Assembly: GCA_041390825.1 (NCBI GenBank)
Contig: JAWKPF010000069.1
Location: 1-6,083 of the forward strand
DNA: 6,083 nucleotides
Source of the DNA: Thermomicrobiales bacterium
Lineage (GTDB): Bacteria > Chloroflexota > Chloroflexia > Thermomicrobiales > UBA6265
Direction: 5' to 3'
Positions 1 through 5,842 of the stretch are shown here, one piece after another. Position numbers and translations under genes: made by a program. Positions within the stretch are counted from its first letter, which is position 1. Every line of letters begins with the position of its first letter. The notes under the pieces were generated by a model that made no database searches, had not been told where the DNA came from, and saw only the letters and a list, made by a program, of their open reading frames with translations.

Positions 1-381
1 TCGCGGGTCTTCCGCGAGGAGCAGCGCCTGGCCGACCTTCCCATGACCGATCCCGACGAGCACAAGAGCATCACCCTGATGGCAATCCAGGACGGCCATT
101 TGATTGGCACCGGACGCCTCTCCCCTCCAGCGCCGCAGCGGCTGGCATATCTCTCCTGGATCGCGACCGAGCGCGAGTACCGCAAGCATGGCGTCGGCTC
201 AGCCATTGTCACCGAACTGGTCGATGCGGCCGACCGGGCCGGCTACCCCATGACGCTGCTCAGCGCCCAAACCCACGCGATTCGCTTCTACCGTCAGTTC
301 GGCTACAAACCCTTCGGCACGGTCTTCACCGTGCGCGGCATCCCTCACCAATCGATGTCGCGTTCTCGACCAGCGTCCTGA
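1..381 (+). CDS. GNAT-family N-acetyltransferase, 5'-truncated by window edge
   Basis: Predicted acyl-CoA-dependent N-acetyltransferase (GNAT fold, YjcF/ElaA-like) that would move an acetyl group to an amine; the substrate is unknown. The frame is open from base 1 and encodes 126 residues before the TGA at 379-381. The residues before the first ATG (position 43) already read as family sequence (VFREEQ, then a DEH segment), so that ATG is internal and the true start lies upstream, probably about 20-25 codons away. Seen in order: a GTGRL beta strand, the acetyl-CoA-binding loop R-K-H-G-V-G-S (the Q/RxxGxG/A motif A), then SAQTHAIRFYRQFGY, which is the usual motif B tail, and GIPHQSM near the C-terminus, typical of this subgroup. 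It lies upstream of the siderophore operon with a 119-base gap, and no functional link to iron uptake is evident. Family assignment is firm, substrate is not. Confidence 0.87.
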   Translation, partial: SRVFREEQRLADLPMTDPDEHKSITLMAIQDGHLIGTGRLSPPAPQRLAYLSWIATEREYRKHGVGSAIVTELVDAADRAGYPMTLLSAQTHAIRFYRQFGYKPFGTVFTVRGIPHQSMSRSRPAS

Positions 382-385
382 TGAG

Positions 386-422
386 AATATCCTAGTAAAT
401 CAGTCGGATATCTGCTAGGGTT
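386..422 (+). promoter_or_regulatory. Candidate operator/promoter of the siderophore operon
   Basis: The gap between the acetyltransferase and the binding-protein gene has an AT-richer patch with overlapping dyads. CCTAG (391-395) mirrors CTAGG (415-419), with further symmetric A/T matches just inside. ATATCC (387-392) mirrors GGATAT (406-411). Such a patch upstream of an iron-uptake operon is where a Fur- or DtxR-type repressor would be expected, but neither the Fur nor the DtxR consensus is matched well. A weak TATCCT (388-393) could serve as a -10 element. The regulatory role is inference. Confidence 0.3.
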
Positions 423-481
423 ACCCGCGTAGCGCTGAACCGGACGTTCGACGGCGATCTAGAACTCGACGACATTCAACG

Positions 482-490
482 GAAAGGGAG
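482..490 (+). promoter_or_regulatory. Ribosome binding site of the binding-protein gene
   Basis: The purine run GAAAGGGAG lies 10 bases before the ATG at 501. It is a good Shine-Dalgarno match and fixes that start. Confidence 0.7.
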
Positions 491-500
491 ACAGCTCTTC

Positions 501-1454
501 ATGAGGGAGAGACTGCCAATTCATCGCGCGCTGTTGGCCATCGCCGCCGCATTGCTGCTCATTGTCGGAGCGTTGAGCGCCACGGTTTCCGCACAGGGAG
601 CGCCGGAAGCGGACACGATTGTCATCACCCACGTGCAAGGCGAGACGGAAGTACCACTGAACCCAGATGTCGTGTTGACGTTCGACCTCTCCAGCGCCGA
701 CACACTGGACAAGTTGGGCGTCAAGGTGGCAGGACTGCCGAAATCGAATCTCGGAGGGGAATTCGAGCGCTTCAACACCGATGAGTATCTCGATATCGGC
801 ACGCTATTCGAGCCGGACTACGAAGCAGTTGCGGCCGCGAAGCCGGATCTGATCATTGTCGCGAACCGCTCAGCCGAGGCGTTGCCGGAGCTAAGCAAGA
901 TCGCGCCGACCATCGACCTGACCGGCGAAGGCGTCGATTTCATGGGAGATCTGACCAACCAGACCATGACGCTTGCTTCGATCTTCGGAAAGCAAGCCGA
1001 AGCGGAAGCTGCGCTGGCCGATCTGAACGCGCAGATCGAAGCGCTACGCGAAAAAACCGCCGACGCCGGCACCGGTTTGGTCATTCTTACCGCAGGCGGC
1101 GAAGTCTCTGCGGTGTCGCCGGGCTGGACTCGCGGCGCATTCATCTACGACACGCTTGGATTCCAGCTTCCGGTGGAAGATGTCGAGGAAGCCACGCACG
1201 GCGAGCCGATCTCGTTCGAGTTCCTGCTGGAGCACAACCCGGACTGGCTCTTCGTCTTCGATCGGGACGCGGTCACCGGCGAAGAAGGCGCCTCGGCCGA
1301 GGAAGTGCTGGACAACGCGCTCATGCACGAGACGACCGCCTGGCAGAACGACCAGATCGTCTATCTCGATCCCTACAACTGGTACATCGTCATGACCGGT
1401 CTCGGAACGGTGCAGTCGATGATCGACGAAATCGACGCGGCGTTCGCGGAGTAA
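501..1454 (+). CDS. Ferric siderophore ABC transporter substrate-binding protein (YclQ/CeuE/FatB-like)
   Basis: Extracytoplasmic binding protein that captures a ferric siderophore and delivers it to the FecCD-type permeases encoded downstream. It has 317 residues, the usual size for the PF01497 (Fe/B12 periplasmic-binding) family. Residues 1-31 form a signal peptide: basic start, hydrophobic core at about 10-27, likely cut after V-S-A (29-31). The protein has no cysteine and so no lipobox. The N-terminal lobe shows the YclQ/CeuE hallmarks F-D-L (61-63), DTLDKLGVK (67-75), GLPK (78-81) and GTLFEPD (100-106), followed by KPDLIIVANR. R123, R211, H233, R255 and Y295 fall where CeuE has Arg118, Arg205, His227, Arg249 and Tyr288, at nearly the same spacing. 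In CeuE the arginines hold the anionic ligand while His and Tyr complete iron coordination. The gene heads the operon, with a clear ribosome binding site. A catecholate ligand is inferred; the exact siderophore cannot be told. Confidence 0.93.
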   Translation: MRERLPIHRALLAIAAALLLIVGALSATVSAQGAPEADTIVITHVQGETEVPLNPDVVLTFDLSSADTLDKLGVKVAGLPKSNLGGEFERFNTDEYLDIGTLFEPDYEAVAAAKPDLIIVANRSAEALPELSKIAPTIDLTGEGVDFMGDLTNQTMTLASIFGKQAEAEAALADLNAQIEALREKTADAGTGLVILTAGGEVSAVSPGWTRGAFIYDTLGFQLPVEDVEEATHGEPISFEFLLEHNPDWLFVFDRDAVTGEEGASAEEVLDNALMHETTAWQNDQIVYLDPYNWYIVMTGLGTVQSMIDEIDAAFAE

Positions 1455-1462
1455 CGCGCATT

Positions 1463-1492
1463 GCCGGCGGTTGAGTCTCCTCAGCCGCCGGC
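1463..1492 (+). promoter_or_regulatory. Intercistronic stem-loop after the binding-protein gene
   Basis: GCCGGCGGTTGA (1463-1474) pairs with TCAGCCGCCGGC (1481-1492), giving 12 consecutive pairs including one G-U, with a 6-base loop. It lies 8 bases after the binding-protein stop and ends 14 bases before the permease ATG. Only a weak T run (CTGTTTC) follows, so it is more likely a partial terminator or mRNA-stabilising hairpin than a full stop. Such an element would give more binding protein than permease. Confidence 0.6.
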
Positions 1493-1506
1493 GCTGTTTC
1501 CACTGA

Positions 1507-2499
1507 ATGGTCGAAACTCGTTTCTCGAAATCTCTCGGGTTCTTGCCGATCGCGGTGTTGCTGGTGGGCGTCCTGGCGCTCGTCAGTATCTCCATTGGCG
1601 TCTACAGCATGGATTGGCGTTCGATTCTCTCGGGAGATGGAGTCGATCACACGACCATGGTGCTAATCGAAAGCCGAGTTCCGCGCACCGTGGCGATCAT
1701 TCTGGCCGGAGCGTCGCTGGCGATAGCCGGTTTGATCATGCAGTTGCTGGTGCGCAACCGGTTCGTGGAACCATCACTCGCGGGCACCACCGAATCGGCA
1801 ACCCTCGGATTGTTGGCCGTTGCGATCCTGGCGCCGGGAATCCCAATCTTCGCCAAGATGGTGGTGGCGTCGTTCTTCGCGCTTGTTGGAACCTTTGTGT
1901 TTCTGGCGATTCTGCACCGGATTCCGCTTCGATCACCGTTGATGGTGCCGCTCATCGGCATCATGCTCGGCGGCGTGATCTCCTCCGTTACCACGTTCTT
2001 CGCCTACCGGCATGACCTTCTGCAGTCACTCTCTGCCTGGACCACAGGCGATTTTTCGAGCATGTTGCGCGGCCGATATGAACTTCTTTGGCTGGCTGGT
2101 GGGCTGGCGATTCTGGCATTCATCGCGTCGGACCGTTTCACCGTGGCCGGCATGGGTGAAGAGTTCACGACCAATTTGGGACTCAACTATCGTCTGGTGA
2201 TGTTCATAGGCATGGCAATCGTGGCGTTGGTAACCGCCGTGGATGTCGTCACGGTTGGAGCCATCCCTTTTCTCGGGTTGATCGTGCCCAACCTGGTGCG
2301 CATGGTCATGGGTGATAACGCGCGGGTCTCGATTCCATGGATCGCGGTAAGCGGAGCAGCCTTTGTGCTCCTCTGCGACATCCTTGGACGATTGATCCGC
2401 TATCCGTTCAATTCCGATCGTAAGCGTCATGGTGGGGGTGATTGGAAGTTTCCTTTCCCCTGGTCTTGCTCCTCTGGAAATCACCCCCGTGTCAGCTAG
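1507..2499 (+). CDS. FecCD-family siderophore permease 1 (YclN/CeuB/FatD-like), 3' end frameshifted
   Basis: Integral membrane half of the ferric-siderophore import channel (PF01032, BtuC/FhuB fold), paired with the next gene product. The start is fixed by a TGA directly before ATG 1507; no Shine-Dalgarno is visible. Hydrophobic segments lie at about 12-33, 61-80, 99-136, 146-166, 192-208, 230-265 and 277-293. Family motifs: RVPRTVAIILAGASLAIAG (58-75), then Q79 and RNRFVEPSLAGT (83-94), and a coupling region around GAIPFLGLIVPNLVR (251-265). FTVAGMGEEF (211-220) and the following NLGLNY are typical of the YclN subgroup. The reading is normal to P300-F301 (2404-2409), where relatives continue with Glu-Ile-Pro-Ile. 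Here the frame breaks, the real tail IPIVSVMVGVIGSFL reads in another frame from 2411, PLVLLLWK reads in a third to 2480, and the observed frame ends in 29 unrelated residues at TAG 2499. Corrected, the protein would be about 326 residues, close to family length. Sequence error is favoured over true inactivation. Confidence 0.88.
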   Translation: MVETRFSKSLGFLPIAVLLVGVLALVSISIGVYSMDWRSILSGDGVDHTTMVLIESRVPRTVAIILAGASLAIAGLIMQLLVRNRFVEPSLAGTTESATLGLLAVAILAPGIPIFAKMVVASFFALVGTFVFLAILHRIPLRSPLMVPLIGIMLGGVISSVTTFFAYRHDLLQSLSAWTTGDFSSMLRGRYELLWLAGGLAILAFIASDRFTVAGMGEEFTTNLGLNYRLVMFIGMAIVALVTAVDVVTVGAIPFLGLIVPNLVRMVMGDNARVSIPWIAVSGAAFVLLCDILGRLIRYPFNSDRKRHGGGDWKFPFPWSCSSGNHPRVS

Positions 2500-2648
2500 C
2501 AACACGGCAGTCACACACACCGCAGCCGTTCAGACCGGAAGCGACCGTACTCCCTGATTCGTCTCTGCATCGTCGCGCTCTTGCTCCTGACGACGATCGC
2601 GCTCTTCATGACTGTGAAGCCAACGGCAATTGGGACATAATGCTCCAT
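2407..2648 (+). other. Cluster of frameshifts at the permease 1/permease 2 junction
   Basis: Family-like permease sequence continues across this stretch but changes frame repeatedly. Breaks are seen at about 2409-2411 (frame of 1507 to frame of 2411), about 2454-2460 (to the frame reading PLVLLLWK), about 2546-2547 (RYSLIRL needs one more base), about 2625-2627 (KPTGNWD needs one more base) and about 2643-2645 (IMLPFRARK needs one more base). The last three are each repaired by lengthening a G or C run by one. Flanking coding sequence is clean for 900 bases upstream and well over 800 bases downstream. This pattern suggests base-calling or assembly error rather than old decay. Confidence 0.75.
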
Positions 2649-3490
2649 TTCGGGCTCGCAAGATCGCCGCGATGGGGCTCGTTGGCATCGCGATTGCGAT
2701 CTCTACCGTTGCATTCCAAACAATCACGGAGAATCGCATTCTTACCCCGGCCATCATGGGATTCGACGCGCTCTACATGCTAATCCAAACGATGGTGGTC
2801 TTCTTTTTCGGTAGCAGCCGCTTGTTGACCCTCGATCCGCAACTGCAGTTCGGCATCGAAGTCACAATCATGGTCGTTTTCTGTACCGCCATTTTCTGGA
2901 TCCTCTTTCTCAGAGCCCGATACAGCATCTATCTGATTGTGATGGTCGGCATCATCTTCGGAGCGCTCTTTCGCAGCTTGACCAATTTCGCGCAGCGCAT
3001 GATCGAGCCAAGCGATTTTGCTGTGCTCCAGGATGCCGGTTTCGCCAGCTTCAATGCCATCGACCAGACGTTGCTCGTGATGGCTGCGGTGCTCGTGCTC
3101 GGCGCGTCGTTGATTCTCTGGCATCAATTGCCAGAGCTCGATCTCCTCATCCTGGGTCGCAACAGCGCGGTCAGCCTTGGGGTCGACTATCGCCGCTCTG
3201 TGGCCATCGTGCTGGTCGCCACCATCGTGCTCACCGCAGTCTCGACGGCGCTCGTCGGACCGGTTGCGTTCTTCGGTCTGCTGGTGGCGAACGTCGCGTA
3301 TCTCATTGCCGGGTCGCCCTGGCATCGCTACACGTTGCCGACGGCCGCCATGCTTGGCGTCATGGCGCTCGTCGGCGGCCAGGCAGTCCTCGAGCATGCC
3401 TTTGGGCTCAATAGCAGCCTGTCGGTCATCATCGAATTCATCGGAGGAATTGCGTTCATCTATCTGATCCTGCGGAGGAGCGCCAGATGA
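2480..3490 (+). CDS. FecCD-family siderophore permease 2 (YclO/CeuC/FatC-like), 5' end frameshifted
   Basis: Second membrane subunit of the ferric-siderophore importer, expected to pair with permease 1 and dock on the ATPase. The uninterrupted frame starts at a TTG (2630) and gives 286 residues, which omits the first transmembrane helix. That helix, YSLIRLCIVALLLLTTIALF, is present upstream in another frame from 2548, followed by TVKPTGNWDIM and PFRARK once three single-base gaps are filled. Seen in the clean part: STVAFQTITENRILTPAIMGFD, a strong YclO-subgroup signature, then ALYMLIQT; LGRNSAVSLGVDYR; LVGPVAFFGLLVANVAYL as the coupling region; and a final LSVIIEFIGGIAFIYLIL helix. The start is inferred at 2480, where ATC would become ATG with one base change; GTG at 2489 in the same frame is the alternative. 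Corrected length is about 337 residues, slightly longer than the roughly 315 usual. The stop overlaps the ATPase start as ATGA. Family and partner are firm, the exact 5' end is not. Confidence 0.85.
3474..3478 (+). promoter_or_regulatory. Ribosome binding site of the ATPase gene
   Basis: GGAGG inside the last codons of permease 2 lies 8 bases before ATG 3487. With the ATGA overlap it supports translational coupling of permease 2 and the ATPase. Confidence 0.75.
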
Positions 3491-4245
3491 TCCAGGTCGA
3501 ACAGGCGACCAAGCGGTATGGGAATGTGACTGTTGTGGACCAAGTCTCGCTGACCATTCCGCGTGGCGGGCTGACGACCATCATCGGACCGAACGGCGCT
3601 GGCAAATCGACCCTGCTGGGTATGATGAGTCGGCTCGTCGGAATGGATGGCGGAACGATCCGCGTGGACGGGCTCGACGTCAGCACCACCCCGAGCCGCG
3701 ATCTTGCGCAACGCCTCTCGATTCTGCGGCAGGACAACCGGCTCGATGCTCGGTTGACCGTACGTGACCTGGTGGCATTTGGGCGCTATCCCTATTCACG
3801 CGGTCGATTGACGATCGAGGACCGGGACAAGATCGAAGCCGCCATCGAATACATGCACCTCGATCCGATGCGCGAGCGATTCCTGGATGAGCTCTCGGGC
3901 GGACAACGACAACGCGCGTTTGTTGCGATGGTGCTGGCGCAAGACACCGACTATGTGCTGCTCGACGAGCCGCTGAACAGCCTTGACATGAAGCATGCAG
4001 TGGGAATCATGCGGATGTTGCGCAGAACCGCGGACGAGCTTGGCAAGACCATCGTGATGGTCTTGCACGATATCAACTTCGCCTCCTGTTACTCTGACCA
4101 TATCGTCGCTATGGCCAATGGCAAGGTGCTCTATCACACCACTCCGATGGAGTTGATGACCACCGAGACACTCTCCGTCATTTATGGCCTCGATGTCGAG
4201 GTTCAGGAGATCGCCGGGAACCGTATCGGGATCTACTACCGCTGA
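3487..4245 (+). CDS. Ferric siderophore ABC transporter ATP-binding protein (YclP/CeuD/FatE-like)
   Basis: Cytoplasmic ATPase that drives siderophore import through the two upstream permeases. It has 252 residues, the standard length for the FecE/FhuC group. All nucleotide-binding elements are present: Walker A GPNGAGKST (34-42), Q-loop Q82, signature LSGGQ (136-140), Walker B VLLDE (157-161) with catalytic E161, D-loop NSLD (164-167) and switch H194 in VLHDINFASCYSD. The stretch LNSLDMKHAVGIMRMLRR and the tail VIYGLDVEVQEI are characteristic of the YclP subgroup, matching the subgroup of the binding protein and permeases. The start is fixed by GGAGG at 3474-3478 and by the ATGA overlap with permease 2. 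The gene is intact and ends 1 bp from the stop codon of the convergent serine hydrolase gene, so it is the last gene of the operon. One ATPase would serve as a homodimer. Confidence 0.95.
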   Translation: MIQVEQATKRYGNVTVVDQVSLTIPRGGLTTIIGPNGAGKSTLLGMMSRLVGMDGGTIRVDGLDVSTTPSRDLAQRLSILRQDNRLDARLTVRDLVAFGRYPYSRGRLTIEDRDKIEAAIEYMHLDPMRERFLDELSGGQRQRAFVAMVLAQDTDYVLLDEPLNSLDMKHAVGIMRMLRRTADELGKTIVMVLHDINFASCYSDHIVAMANGKVLYHTTPMELMTTETLSVIYGLDVEVQEIAGNRIGIYYR

Positions 4246-4246
4246 T

Positions 4247-5821
4247 TCAGGGCGATTCGCCTGTCATCCAGCGCACGGTCTCCAGTCCCACGATCTCCAT
4301 TGCCGGCATGCCACTCGCATCGGTCACGAACTGCACCACTGCTCCGGGAGCGACCCCGCTGGCCATGACGTAGCTCCCGTCAGGCAATGCCAAGATGGGG
4401 ATTGCACGGGAGCTTTGCCGAAGCAGCAGCGTCCCAACATCATCGAATCCAAGGCTCCAGCCACGCTCGTAGAAGCCAATCCAGGCCGCGATCTTCGCCT
4501 CGTCGGCCGGCGTGGCGGCAGCGGCGAGATCGGTCAATGCTTGAGCAGCAGCCCGATACTGTGAGACCGCGGCATCAGCCGCGCCGATGTTGAGACCGTA
4601 CAAGGTCTCGACAAACAGCGCGGAGACGTATTGCACGTATCCCAATCCGCGCGAAAGCGGCCCGACATTCGTGTTGACGACGAGTCCAATCCCATCGTCA
4701 GGCAACAGCGCCAGGAAGGTGGTAAAACCGTCGATTCCGCCGGCATGTGAGACCAAGCGGCGCCCTCCACGATAGGTGAAATCGAGCCATCCCATACCGT
4801 ATCCGGAACGGACGAGATCGGGGTTCGTCTCGGTATCGAAGGGGACATCGACATTCGAAGCCCAGCACTCCGCTAGGTTCTTTTCGGAGACAACACGCGT
4901 CCCGTCGTTCGCCACTCCTCGATTGAGTTGCATCATGACGTAGCGTGTCATCTCGTCATGGGTAGCTAGCGTTCCACCGGCAGGCGCGTAGCTGCCGACT
5001 GGGGCAAATGGTTGCCGCGCGGTTCCGTGCGAGAAATCGGGACCATAGCCGGTCGCATACTCTGCGGTGAACGGTCTCGGGTCATCCGCGATGCGAGCAC
5101 TGGACATGCCGGTAGGTCCGTAGACTCGTTCGCTCATCTGGGATGCGTAGGTGGAGCCGATCTCGGACGGATCGACACCCAACGCAAGGGCCGGGAGGTA
5201 GCCGCCTACCGAATAGACCGTTCCGTTGTAGAAGAACTGGTCTCCCGGGGCTCCGATAACAGGAAGGCCGCTGAGCATCTGCAACAGTTGCGGTGTCGTT
5301 GGATCACCCTGATGAAAAGCGGAAACCGCGTCCGGCTCACCGATTCCCGAGGACATGTTCAGCATGTCGCGCACCCGCAAGGTATCCGTGAGTTCGGCCG
5401 TGGGCGCTCGAAAGTCGGGGAATACTTCGCGTACTCGCTGGTCCCAGTCGAGCACTCCTTCGTCGACATAGGTAGCAACCAGGAGCGACGTCATCGACTT
5501 GGTTGTGGATGCCACCAGAAAGTGCGTCTCTGGAGTGACAGGCGTTCCGGTTTCGAGATCGCGAACCCCGAACATGCGCCGGTAGGCAATCTCGTCGCCA
5601 ACAACCACGGAAACTGCCACACCGACCATGTCAAAGGTGGACTGGGCAGTTTCGATCGACGTGTCGAATCGCCCCCAGTCGAGACCAGAACTCGCGGTCG
5701 GAGTAGCCTCTTGAGCGCTTGAGCTCGACGACGCGAGAAGAGTTGCAGCGATCGCGGTGGACGCGCCCGCTGATTTGACGAATGTGCGTCGAGTCAGACG
5801 ATGATCCATGAAGGTGGACAT
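4247..5821 (-). CDS. Tat-exported serine hydrolase, class C beta-lactamase/penicillin-binding-like family
   Basis: Secreted serine hydrolase of the PF00144 family (class C beta-lactamases, D-alanyl-D-alanine peptidases, esterases). It has 524 residues. A twin-arginine signal sits at the start: T-R-R-T-F-V-K (10-16), a hydrophobic stretch 17-30, then a Ser run and AQEATPTA, where cleavage is likely. The catalytic domain runs from about 47 to 410. It has nucleophile and general base in S-T-T-K (S105, K108), Tyr198 in the PGDQFFYNG stretch (192-200), and H-A-G (359-361) in place of the KTG box. The usual Y-x-N reads Y-N-G here, so the Asn is shifted by one. Residues about 415-524 form an extra C-terminal domain, possibly a small beta-barrel like those on relatives of Pab87; this is tentative. 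Start 5821 is backed by AAGGAGGT upstream. The substrate (peptide, ester or beta-lactam) cannot be told. It converges on the importer operon and is probably transcribed separately. Confidence 0.9.
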   Translation of the reverse strand: MSTFMDHRLTRRTFVKSAGASTAIAATLLASSSSSAQEATPTASSGLDWGRFDTSIETAQSTFDMVGVAVSVVVGDEIAYRRMFGVRDLETGTPVTPETHFLVASTTKSMTSLLVATYVDEGVLDWDQRVREVFPDFRAPTAELTDTLRVRDMLNMSSGIGEPDAVSAFHQGDPTTPQLLQMLSGLPVIGAPGDQFFYNGTVYSVGGYLPALALGVDPSEIGSTYASQMSERVYGPTGMSSARIADDPRPFTAEYATGYGPDFSHGTARQPFAPVGSYAPAGGTLATHDEMTRYVMMQLNRGVANDGTRVVSEKNLAECWASNVDVPFDTETNPDLVRSGYGMGWLDFTYRGGRRLVSHAGGIDGFTTFLALLPDDGIGLVVNTNVGPLSRGLGYVQYVSALFVETLYGLNIGAADAAVSQYRAAAQALTDLAAAATPADEAKIAAWIGFYERGWSLGFDDVGTLLLRQSSRAIPILALPDGSYVMASGVAPGAVVQFVTDASGMPAMEIVGLETVRWMTGESP

Positions 5822-5834
5822 GATGTGGCTTGCT

Positions 5835-5842
5835 ACCTCCTT
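5835..5842 (-). promoter_or_regulatory. Ribosome binding site of the serine hydrolase gene
   Basis: On the minus strand this reads AAGGAGGT, a near-perfect anti-Shine-Dalgarno match. Its spacing of 13 bases to the ATG at 5821 is slightly long, but the next in-frame ATG (5809) would be 25 bases away, so 5821 is preferred. Confidence 0.7.

Noticed and set aside
1044..1595. A 183-codon minus strand open frame over the binding-protein gene
   Set aside because: It is antisense to a gene with a clear family match, is rich in Arg as expected of a shadow frame in GC-rich DNA, and shows no recognisable domain.
2442..2783. An apparent 113-residue + strand protein across the permease junction
   Set aside because: Its first part is the displaced tail of permease 1 and its middle includes GNWDIM of permease 2; the rest is out-of-frame reading. 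It is an artefact of the frameshifts.
4248..4263. Possible bidirectional terminator at the convergent junction (CAGG-GCG arm against CGCCTG arm)
   Set aside because: The stem is only 6 pairs with a bulge, the loop is 3 bases, it lies within hydrolase codons, and no T run follows on either strand.
5012..5722. A 236-codon + strand open frame
   Set aside because: It lies antisense within the well-supported serine hydrolase gene and its translation shows no family motif or membrane or signal pattern.
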